A stretch of DNA of 9,496 nucleotides from Chloroflexota bacterium (GCA_022573935.1 JACZTE010000020.1:1-9496); one strand, 5' to 3'. Shown: positions 1 to 4,767, counted from the stretch's first letter. Translations and numbers: made by a program. Notes: generated by a model not told the origin, from the letters alone.

Positions 1-1
1 C

Positions 2-199
2 GTGCGGGTGAAGGACGCCCCCGATAAGTACGGCTTCGTCGCCAACCGCATCTACTTCGCCGCCGTAGCGGAGGCGCGCAAGGTGATGGAGGAAGAGATC
101 GCCTCCGTAGAGGACATCAACAAGGCGATGCGCTTCGGCTTCAACTGGCCAGCGGGCCCGCTGGAGATGGTCGCCGGCGCCCGCAAGGGCTGGCAGTAG
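2..199 (+). CDS. 3-hydroxyacyl-CoA dehydrogenase, C-terminal fragment (5' end outside window)
   Basis: The frame is open from the window edge and ends at TAG 197-199, giving the last 65 residues of a longer protein. The fragment matches the C-terminal domain of NAD-dependent 3-hydroxyacyl-CoA/3-hydroxybutyryl-CoA dehydrogenases. It has a V-K-D-A-P stretch followed by G-F-V-A-N-R-I, then an A-S-V-E-D-I-N-K-A-M helix and the W-P-A-G-P-L-E-M motif. In the family these enzymes oxidise the 3-hydroxyl of acyl-CoA in beta-oxidation or butyrate-type pathways in the cytoplasm. The protein stops soon after GPLE, with A-R-K-G-W-Q, and lacks the roughly 30-residue tail ending in G-R-K-x-G-x-G-F-Y-x-Y that many relatives carry. 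This may be a subfamily trait. The NAD-binding Rossmann domain lies upstream and cannot be seen. An enoyl-CoA hydratase at the far end of the window acts in the same kind of pathway. Confidence 0.85.
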   Translation: MRVKDAPDKYGFVANRIYFAAVAEARKVMEEEIASVEDINKAMRFGFNWPAGPLEMVAGARKGWQ

Positions 200-243
200 G
201 GACGGAGGCCCCGGCCCTATCGACAAGAGGAGGAGCGAACACT

Positions 244-618
244 ATGTCTGAATCCGACAACATCGACCTCATCCGCCGCTTCTGCGCCACCTGGGCGGCG
301 CTCGACGTGCCGAAGATCCTCGATTTCTTCGCCGACGACGCCGTCTACCACAACATGCCCGTCCAGCCGATCCAGGGAAAGGACGCGATCCGCGGCTTGA
401 TCGAGCAGTTCGTCGCCCCGTTCGAGCGCGGCGATTGGGAGATTACCCACATCGTCGCGTCGGGCGACGTCGTGCTCACCGAACGGATCGATCGCTTCAT
501 CGGCGAGAAGAACACCGTCGAGCTGCCGATCATGGGCATCTTCGAGATTCGCGACGGCAAGATCGCCGCCTGGCGTGATTACTTCGACCTGTCCGCCTGG
601 ACGCGCCAGATGTCGTAG
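244..618 (+). CDS. limonene-1,2-epoxide hydrolase-like protein (SnoaL/NTF2-like fold)
   Basis: This 124-residue protein is the usual size for a single SnoaL-like cone-shaped domain. It begins with an M-S-E-S-D-N helix and contains Y35 and N37 (Y-H-N-M-P), R81 and D83 (E-R-I-D-R-F), and D112 (W-R-D-Y-F-D). These five correspond in spacing to the Tyr53, Asn55, Arg99, Asp101 and Asp132 active-site set of Rhodococcus limonene-1,2-epoxide hydrolase: offset 18 for the first four, 20 for the last. In that family the Asp-Arg-Asp triad activates water to open an epoxide in one step. Because the whole catalytic set is kept, real epoxide hydrolase activity is likely, although the substrate is unknown. 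The start is fixed by an AGGAGGAG ribosome site about 10 bases upstream of ATG. The gene sits 44 bases after the acyl-CoA dehydrogenase fragment and 113 bases before the LLM oxidoreductase. Confidence 0.85.
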   Translation: MSESDNIDLIRRFCATWAALDVPKILDFFADDAVYHNMPVQPIQGKDAIRGLIEQFVAPFERGDWEITHIVASGDVVLTERIDRFIGEKNTVELPIMGIFEIRDGKIAAWRDYFDLSAWTRQMS

Positions 619-663
619 GTGGCCAGCTGTCGTAAGTAGAAAGAGGGCCGCCCCGTAAGACTT

Positions 664-704
664 GCGGGACAGGCTTTAGACTGTCGGGCTGAAGCCCGGC
701 CCGC
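664..704. repeat. REP-like palindromic element with two hairpins
   Basis: This gap between two genes holds a nested palindrome. An outer stem GCGGG (664-668) pairs with CCCGC (700-704). Inside are two hairpins: GACAG (668-672) with CTGTC (681-685) around a GCTTTAGA core, and GGGCT (686-690) with AGCCC (693-697). The first hairpin would be a perfect GACAGGC/GCCTGTC arm pair but for one A in place of C. A related palindrome with the same GGGACAG..GC.TTAG core lies at the end of ppdK (7834-7856), so I read both as members of one dispersed intergenic family. The element ends just before the ribosome site of the next gene, so it may influence mRNA stability or termination between the two genes. 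Confidence 0.55.
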
Positions 705-731
705 GGGGAAGTTAGCAAGGAGGAACAGCCA

Positions 732-1682
732 ATGGCGCACAAGGTTCGCTTCGGCATCCAGACCAGCCAGGAGAACGTCGAGTGGTCGCAGCTCCTCGAC
801 TTCTGGCGCTTCCTCGAACAAGAGACCGCCTTCAACAGCGTCTGGACGATGGATCACTTCGTCCCGCCGATGCCCGGCCAAGACCCGAGCGGCTCCTGCC
901 TGGAGGGCTGGACCACGCTGGCCGCCGCCGCCCAGGCCACCGAGCGGCTGCGCCTCGGCTGTCTCGTCACCGGCGTCACCTATCGACACCCCTCGGTGTT
1001 GGCGAAGATGGCCGCCACCGTCGATCACATCTCGAACGGCCGCCTGGAGTTCGGCATCGGCGCTGGCTGGCATCAGCCGGAGCACCAGTTCTATGGCATC
1101 CCCTTCCCATCGGTCAAGGAGCGCTCGGACCGGCTCGAGGAGGCGGTGCAGCTCATCCGCCTCCTCTTTCAGGCGGAGGGGCCGGTCGATTTCGAAGGGA
1201 AGTACTATCAGCTACGGCAGGCGCCGTTCTCGCCGCCCTGCGTGCAGAAGCCGAACCCGCCGATCTTCATCGGCGGCGGGGGCGAGAAGCGCACCCTGCG
1301 CACCGCCGCCCGCTACGCCGACGCGATCAACGTCATGGGCTCGCTGGACATGGTGAAGCGAAAGATCGCCGTCCTGGAGCAGCACTGCGCCGACATCGGC
1401 CGCGACCCGAACGAGATCGAGAAGAGCTTCCACGGCCCGGTGCTCCTGATCGACGACCCGGAGCGGGCCCAGCAGATGCGCGCGAGGTTTGCCGGCGCGG
1501 GCGGCCCGCCCGACAAGGAGGTCCTCGAGACGATTCTTATCGGTGACGGGGCGCACCTCAGGGACCTCATCGGCCGCTACGCCGACGCGGGCGTAAGCTA
1601 CATCGTGATGATGAGCCGCGCGCCCTACAACTTCGACATCTACCGCCGCATCTCCGACGAGGTCGTCTCCGCCTTCGCCTGA
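732..1682 (+). CDS. LLM-class flavin/F420-dependent oxidoreductase
   Basis: A 316-residue protein with the sequence pattern of the bacterial luciferase-like monooxygenase (LLM) superfamily, a TIM barrel that uses FMN or coenzyme F420. Characteristic segments are W-T-M-D-H-F near residues 38-43, the R-L-G-C-L-V-T-G-V-T-Y-R-H-P strand around 74-87, D-H-I-S-N-G-R-L-E-F-G-I-G-A-G-W-H around 98-114, and P-P-I-F-I-G-G-G-G-E-K followed by A-A-R-Y-A-D-A-I-N in the middle. The length is normal for the family and the C-terminus looks complete. Cofactor and substrate cannot be settled by reading: the RLEFGIGAGW type is common among predicted F420-dependent members. The ATG is preceded by AAGGAGGA at a good distance. 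It probably acts on a small hydrophobic metabolite in the cytoplasm; the neighbouring epoxide hydrolase-like gene may belong to the same route, which is inference. Confidence 0.9.
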   Translation: MAHKVRFGIQTSQENVEWSQLLDFWRFLEQETAFNSVWTMDHFVPPMPGQDPSGSCLEGWTTLAAAAQATERLRLGCLVTGVTYRHPSVLAKMAATVDHISNGRLEFGIGAGWHQPEHQFYGIPFPSVKERSDRLEEAVQLIRLLFQAEGPVDFEGKYYQLRQAPFSPPCVQKPNPPIFIGGGGEKRTLRTAARYADAINVMGSLDMVKRKIAVLEQHCADIGRDPNEIEKSFHGPVLLIDDPERAQQMRARFAGAGGPPDKEVLETILIGDGAHLRDLIGRYADAGVSYIVMMSRAPYNFDIYRRISDEVVSAFA

Positions 1683-1694
1683 TCGCGACGTGCT

Positions 1695-1820
1695 ATGGGT
1701 GCCATCCTCCGCTTCTTCCGCGACATCGCGAACCTGCACATCGGCCAGCGGGGTGTCCACCGCTGGGAGAAGTGGCGCAATCGCGAGTGGTGCAACTACT
1801 GCGGCAAGGACGCGGAGTGA
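1695..1820 (+). CDS. possible small protein with a C-x2-C knuckle, 41 aa
   Basis: A short frame starting 12 bases after the stop of the LLM oxidoreductase encodes 41 residues rich in Arg and Trp. It ends in a W-C-N-Y-C-G-K-D-A-E tail, a single zinc-knuckle-like C-x2-C pair. It is the only frame that fills the 145-base gap between converging genes, its third codon positions are mostly G or C like its neighbours, and its TGA ends exactly at the base of the convergent hairpin (1820-1837). No convincing Shine-Dalgarno sequence precedes the ATG, so translation would rely on coupling to the upstream gene. I do not recognise the family. A single C-x2-C cannot complete a tetrahedral metal site unless the protein dimerises or borrows ligands. 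Confidence 0.5.
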   Translation: MGAILRFFRDIANLHIGQRGVHRWEKWRNREWCNYCGKDAE

Positions 1821-1837
1821 GGAGGCCCTAGCCTCCT
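1820..1837. terminator. GC-rich hairpin between convergent genes, candidate bidirectional terminator
   Basis: AGGAGGC (1820-1826) and GCCTCCT (1831-1837) form a perfect 7-bp stem with a CCTA loop. The hairpin sits exactly where two transcription units meet. The plus-strand TGA (1818-1820) ends at its left foot and the minus-strand TAG of the thioredoxin gene lies in the loop (1830-1828). No T-run follows on either strand, so intrinsic termination would be weak. Attenuation or 3'-end protection is equally possible. Confidence 0.5.
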
Positions 1838-2565
1838 GAGTCGTCCTGCGTGGTGATGTCCCCCACCGGGCCGATGTCATCGCCCACTTCTTCGACCTGG
1901 CCCAGGGCGAGCTGAGCGAATCGGTCGAAGGCGCGGTAGGTGAGCTCACCACCCACCAACTCTCGGATGACCCCGTCCTTGTCGATCGCCAGCGTCACCG
2001 GCAGGCCGCGCACCCGATACGTATCGCCTATCTTACCGGAAGGGTCCATGACGCTCACGTAGGTCGCGCCAAGGCGGTCCAGGAAGCCACGGGCCGCTCC
2101 TACCCGCCCTTCTCCCCAATCGACGCCGAGGACTACCAGCCCCTCGCCCTCCCGCTCCTGGAACACTCGCTCCAGCGCGGGGATCTCAGCCTCGCAGCTA
2201 GTACACCAGGTCGCCCAGAAGTTGAGGATGACCGGCTGGCCCTGGAAGTCAGAGAGGCGCACCAGGTTGCCGTCCAGGTCCTGCCCCTCGAAGTTCGGCG
2301 CAAGCTGGCCCACCGCAGCGCTCACGCCCAGCCCCCGCGTCCGCTCGTTGCGCACGGCGTCGATGATCTTGCCGGGTTCGGCGCCACCGCCCAGCACCTG
2401 GACGAGGAAGACCGCCCCGGCGATGGCCGCCGCAGCGATGCCGAGGACGGCGAGGCGGCGAAGGCTAAAATAACCTCTGACCGTTCGCGCCGCCCGCTGT
2501 CCGGCGGACATCTCCTGGAGCCTACGCTCCTGACGCCTGCGCTTGCGCTCGCTTTTATTGCTCAT
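1828..2565 (-). CDS. membrane-anchored TlpA/ResA-like thioredoxin-fold protein
   Basis: I start this protein at the ATG at 2565, giving 245 residues, because the longer frame would run through the end of the upstream gene, whose TGA lies four bases before this ATG. The N-terminus is very basic (residues 4-37), followed by one hydrophobic helix at about 38-57, so the rest should face the extracytoplasmic side as a signal-anchored domain. The AhpC/TSA-thioredoxin domain covers about 84-222. It has the N-F-W-A-T-W-C-T-S-C-E-A-E-I-P active site (Cys121, Cys124) and a G-L-P-V-T cis-proline near residue 189. The C-terminal 20 residues are acidic and probably disordered. Family members reduce disulfides of exported proteins or cytochrome apoproteins. 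As the last gene of the metal/thiol operon, it may keep the cysteines of the CIPC-motif membrane proteins reduced, which is inference. Confidence 0.88.
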   Translation of the reverse strand: MSNKSERKRRRQERRLQEMSAGQRAARTVRGYFSLRRLAVLGIAAAAIAGAVFLVQVLGGGAEPGKIIDAVRNERTRGLGVSAAVGQLAPNFEGQDLDGNLVRLSDFQGQPVILNFWATWCTSCEAEIPALERVFQEREGEGLVVLGVDWGEGRVGAARGFLDRLGATYVSVMDPSGKIGDTYRVRGLPVTLAIDKDGVIRELVGGELTYRAFDRFAQLALGQVEEVGDDIGPVGDITTQDDSGG

Positions 2566-2569
2566 CTCA

Positions 2570-2860
2570 TCAACGGTCTGACTCGCTGAGCCGTGCTTTG
2601 GGCGTGAGGCTCCCAGACCCAGCTTCATCCACCTCACACGCAGCCGCGTTTTCCCGCCGGACGTAGATGAAACCGGCCGCCGCCACGAAGGCCACAGCGA
2701 CTATGGTGCCCGCTGCCAGCACAAAGCTATTGTCCGTGAACCACGCGCCGAACGCCGAGAAGGCGCCTGCCCCGATGCCTGCAGCCAGCAGCACCGGAAT
2801 GAGACACGGAATGCAGATTGCCAGCGGGATGATCCCGGCAAGCACTCTAGATCGCCTCAT
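2570..2860 (-). CDS. MerT/MerF-like small membrane protein, two transmembrane helices
   Basis: A 96-residue protein with two hydrophobic stretches, at about residues 7-30 and 46-66, joined by a short loop (A-W-F-T-D-N). The first helix carries C-I-P-C (Cys16, Cys19), and a third cysteine (Cys75) lies just after the second helix, followed by a polar tail. Size, two-helix layout and a cysteine pair in helix 1 match the MerF/MerT class of mercuric ion importers, which pass Hg(II) between cysteine pairs across the inner membrane. The C-x2-C spacing differs from the vicinal CC of classical MerT/MerF, so the substrate may be another soft metal or not a metal at all. ATG 2860 is preceded by a strong GAGGAGG site. 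The gene is followed four bases later by the thioredoxin gene, so the two are probably co-translated. Confidence 0.65.
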   Translation of the reverse strand: MRRSRVLAGIIPLAICIPCLIPVLLAAGIGAGAFSAFGAWFTDNSFVLAAGTIVAVAFVAAAGFIYVRRENAAACEVDEAGSGSLTPKARLSESDR

Positions 2861-2870
2861 GTGTACCTCC

Positions 2871-2945
2871 TCATTCCGCGCAACCGCTCATCACGCGGGT
2901 ATCGCAGACGAACGACTGCGCCGCAGGCTTGATCTCCGAGCTCAT
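2871..2945 (-). other. 24-codon ORF overlapping the stop of the CopZ-like gene; possible relic
   Basis: The ATG at 2945 overlaps the TGA of the upstream CopZ-like gene (ATGA junction), the usual arrangement for coupled translation. The frame encodes 24 residues with two cysteines (F-V-C-D-T-R-V-M-S-G-C-A-E) and G or C at most third codon positions. It stops at TGA 2873-2871, next to the ribosome site of the membrane-protein gene. It may be a genuine micropeptide or the N-terminal stub of a longer gene. The F-V-C-D segment reminds me of the start of an unnamed small cysteine protein seen in mer-like operons, but this is a recollection I cannot verify. Confidence 0.35.
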
Positions 2946-3466
2946 TGTGGGGAAGACATGGACTGTGTTGATACGGAACCCACCCTCTCGGCCCTATTAA
3001 TCACAGCGCGTACGTTCCCAAGGCAGCAGCTGCCCTGCGGATTGCGTACGTCACAGGCGCACTGTCCGGCCTGGATTCCGGCGGTAATCGCCGCTACTAC
3101 GGTGCTGCGGCCTGTTTTGGCGAGCTCTTTCTTGATGCTCTCTGGGGTGTGCCGGAAACAATAGCAGACGAACACGCTATCGTCATCCGGATGCTTGTTG
3201 TGGACGTGCTCCCGGATGTCACGCTCCAAGAACTGCTGCTCGCCGTCCGCGCTGTAATACACGGTGGGACACTCTGGCGTGCGACAGAAGCGGTATTCCA
3301 CCGCGCGCAATTCGGTCAACGAGTGCGCGAGCAGCGCCTTGAGGGTTAATGAGTCGACCGCTTTCCCCGGTCGCGCGCAGCCCGGGCACGCCATGCTCGG
3401 TTCTGCGGTGGCAGGCTCGCAGACTGCGGTACCAGCTTCGGGGGGACACTCACATTTCTCAGCCAT
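2942..3466 (-). CDS. CopZ N-terminal-like iron-sulfur/zinc protein without a heavy-metal-associated domain
   Basis: A 174-residue cysteine-rich cytoplasmic protein. The start is ATG 3466, with an AAAGGA site about 10 bases upstream; a TTG one codon earlier also lies in frame but is less likely. Residues 1-26 hold C5, C7 and C16. A zinc-ribbon-like part has C-P-G-C (27-30) and C61/C66. The second half has C-Y-C (101-103), C-A-C (136-138) and C-C (147-148), the arrangement expected for a BFD-like [2Fe-2S] cluster. This matches the N-terminal half of Archaeoglobus CopZ, which binds zinc and a [2Fe-2S] cluster and is followed there by a copper-chaperone HMA domain. Here the protein ends soon after the cluster region, so no HMA domain is present. 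Such stand-alone forms are found near MerT-like genes. Role in this operon (inference): redox or metal chaperone for the membrane proteins encoded next to it. Confidence 0.75.
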   Translation of the reverse strand: MAEKCECPPEAGTAVCEPATAEPSMACPGCARPGKAVDSLTLKALLAHSLTELRAVEYRFCRTPECPTVYYSADGEQQFLERDIREHVHNKHPDDDSVFVCYCFRHTPESIKKELAKTGRSTVVAAITAGIQAGQCACDVRNPQGSCCLGNVRAVINRAERVGSVSTQSMSSPQ

Positions 3467-3541
3467 CAAGAATCAATCCTTTCATTCAGCATTGTCCAGT
3501 GTCGCGGTGGCCTTTCCTTTGAGTACCTGTTGATACTGGCC

Positions 3542-3673
3542 TCAAACCGCTCCAGGGATTGGGGCCCATCGCCACTGCGCACCGAATCCGACACACGCAG
3601 GTGCCGTCAGCAGCACGGGAACAAAGCAGGGGATGCAGAGCCCCAGCCCCACGATTACTACAGGTATTCTCAT
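3542..3673 (-). CDS. short CIPC-motif membrane peptide, 43 aa, probably a truncated paralogue
   Basis: The ATG at 3673 shares its A with the TAA stop of the rhodanese-CBS gene (TAATG), a strong sign of coupled translation. The 43 residues form one hydrophobic helix with C-I-P-C-F-V-P-V-L-L. This aligns with C-I-P-C-L-I-P-V-L-L of the MerT/MerF-like protein encoded at 2570-2860, and the two genes are also similar at the DNA level there. The second helix is missing: after residue 30 the sequence is W-R-W-A-P-I-P-G-A-V and then TGA 3544-3542. The peptide is therefore either a minimal single-helix version or what remains after a deletion or frameshift. The following 75 bases are open in two frames but form no recognisable domain, and they carry the ribosome site of the next gene. 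Confidence 0.5.
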   Translation of the reverse strand: MRIPVVIVGLGLCIPCFVPVLLTAPACVGFGAQWRWAPIPGAV

Positions 3674-4371
3674 TATTCCGAATTCATCTTTCTGAGCTTC
3701 TCCTCCGCGTCCTTGCGGTACAAGATGCCAAGGAGCCGGCCCGTGGATGTGGTCACCAGCATGCTGCCTACTTTCCTCGCTCCCATATGTTCCGTCAACT
3801 CTCGGAGCGCGTCATCTGGCCGGGTCGTCGTCGGGCCGATCTCCATGACCGACTCGATGGAGGCGTCGGGGTCGGCGTTGAAGGCAGCCCCCCTGAGACG
3901 GCCAATCACGACGCCCTCCTCACTGGTCACAATGCACACGTTCTGGCCCGCTGCCTTGACACGCTCCACAACGTCACCCAGACGCTCGGTCAGGCGGCAG
4001 GTCGGCACGTCTCGCTGAACCGCGTCACCTGCCCGAAGAACCCCAGCGAGCTGCCCCTCGGTCGGCAGCCCGTTCGCCGTCCAGTCTGCCATCCCTGTGA
4101 CGTAGTCGAAGACCTGTGTGAAGCCTAGACTTTCGAGCCGACACGCGGCCCGTGGACTCATGTCTCACTGGTTGTCCGCTCAGTAGACGACGACCGGCCG
4201 GCTCCGCTCCAGGGCGCGACCCGCGGTCGTTGCGTCGAGCGTCTTGAGCGGGAGGTTGATCGCCCCGGCGATGTGCTCCTCCTGGAACTCCTGGTCGGGA
4301 CGCACGTCGATGAGCTGAGCTCCCTCAGCGACTAGCTCTTGCACTGTATCCCTGGAAATGTCGGTGGGCAT
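3673..4371 (-). CDS. rhodanese-CBS protein with two in-frame UGA codons, probable double selenoprotein
   Basis: Read as one frame from ATG 4371 (GGAGG site 5 bases upstream) to TAA 3675-3673, this gives 232 residues with TGA at codon 64 (4182-4180) and codon 69 (4167-4165). Residues 1-106 are a rhodanese domain: I-D-V-R-P, the H-I-A-G-A-I-N-L-P-L stretch (33-42), R-P-V-V-V-Y, then UGA-A-D-N-Q-UGA-D-M-S-P-R-A-A and R-L-E-S-L-G-F. In relatives as I recall them, the loop is C-x4-C-D-x-S-x-R-A-A, so both UGAs replace conserved cysteines, the first being the sulfur-carrying catalytic residue. Residues about 115-232 form a CBS-domain pair. If the UGAs stopped translation, the first product would end one residue before its catalytic position. 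The frame is otherwise undamaged, which argues against a pseudogene. An independent CBS protein from ATG 4161 is possible but lacks a good ribosome site. The gene starts 13 bases after the ArsR-type regulator. Confidence 0.75.
4134..4152 (-). promoter_or_regulatory. candidate bacterial SECIS stem-loop
   Basis: On the coding strand CGGGCCG (4152-4146) pairs with CGGCTCG (4140-4134), giving 7 bp with one G-U pair and a five-base loop CGUGU. The first loop G (4144) lies 20 bases after the second UGA and 35 bases after the first. As I recall the bacterial SECIS model, the apical-loop G is expected about 16-37 bases after the UGA and near the start of a small loop, with GU in the loop. One hairpin could therefore serve both UGAs. 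Short GC stems are common in such DNA, so on its own this would be weak; the support is its position behind two UGAs that replace cysteines. Confidence 0.45.
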
Positions 4372-4384
4372 CTCACCTCCGCTC

Positions 4385-4741
4385 TTACGCGGTCTCCTCG
4401 TTCAGGCGCAGACAAGAGGCAACCGCTTCCGCGTTCTCTGCCAAGATCGTGCGTGCGAGCCGCATGAGCTCCGACACGCGCGGATCGGTGATGCGATAGT
4501 AGACGAACTTGCCCTCTCGACGGGTGCCGATATAGCCGCACCAACGCAGGCACGCGAGGTGGCTGCTCACCCGCGCCTGCGGCACACCCAGGCCGTGCAC
4601 TAGCTCAGTAACGTTCTGCTCTCCATCGAGCAGCAGCTCGATGATACGAACGCGGGTGGGGTCTGAGAGGACCTGAAAGAAGCGAGTGACAAGGTCTATC
4701 TCCAGATCGTACTCAATGGCGGGACTCGTCGAAGTGATCAT
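4385..4741 (-). CDS. ArsR/SmtB-family metal-sensing repressor, CmtR-like
   Basis: A 118-residue winged-helix protein of normal length for the family. It has L-S-D-P-T-R-V-R-I-I-E-L-L near residues 25-37, a recognition-helix region V-P-Q-A-R-V-S-S-H-L (53-62), and a wing R-R-E-G-K-F-V-Y-Y-R (74-83). The helix just after H61-L62 carries C64 and C68 (A-C-L-R-W-C-G), and a third cysteine, C110, lies near the C-terminus. This three-cysteine pattern corresponds in spacing to C57, C61 and C102 of mycobacterial CmtR, which binds Cd(II)/Pb(II) through these thiolates. A soft thiophilic metal is therefore the likely inducer. Members repress their own operon and release DNA when metal binds. It is the first gene of the operon, its ATG lies inside a dyad overlapping the promoter, and no ribosome site precedes it, so it may be translated from a leaderless or nearly leaderless mRNA. 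Confidence 0.88.
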   Translation of the reverse strand: MITSTSPAIEYDLEIDLVTRFFQVLSDPTRVRIIELLLDGEQNVTELVHGLGVPQARVSSHLACLRWCGYIGTRREGKFVYYRITDPRVSELMRLARTILAENAEAVASCLRLNEETA

Positions 4742-4767
4742 ATCTGATTAGAAAGATATATTATCAC
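4734..4767. promoter_or_regulatory. candidate operator dyad of the ArsR-type regulator
   Basis: ATATCT (4740-4745) and AGATAT (4754-4759) form an inverted repeat with an 8-base AT-rich centre. It is flanked by GTGAT (4734-4738) and ATCAC (4763-4767), which are also inverted but not quite symmetric. An AT-rich interrupted dyad of this size is typical of ArsR/SmtB operators. It covers the -10 region and the start codon of the regulator gene, so binding would block its own transcription. Confidence 0.6.

Noticed and set aside
611..638. Direct repeat TGTCGTAGGT / TGTCGTAAGT around the stop of the epoxide hydrolase-like gene
   Set aside because: Only ten bases with one mismatch; probably a small local duplication with no evident function.
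2566..2637. Longer N-terminus (24 more residues) for the TlpA-like protein
   Set aside because: It would overlap the last 23 codons of the upstream membrane-protein gene and its sequence does not look like a signal; ATG 2565 directly follows that gene's stop.
2850..2945. C-A-E-TGA at the end of the 24-codon ORF as a CxxU redox motif
   Set aside because: Readthrough would add only seven residues made from the ribosome site of the next gene; no family support.
3485..3544. TGA 3544-3542 at the end of the 43-aa membrane peptide as another selenocysteine
   Set aside because: No cysteine would be expected at that place (after P-G-A-V), no suitable hairpin was noticed, and the peptide's downstream frame meets further TGAs.
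4180..4371. A stand-alone 63-aa rhodanese and a separate 162-aa CBS protein (3673-4161)
   Set aside because: Both parts are in the same frame with only two TGA codons between them, the sequence between the stops and after them is conserved rhodanese sequence, and ATG 4161 has no good ribosome site and lies inside the rhodanese domain.
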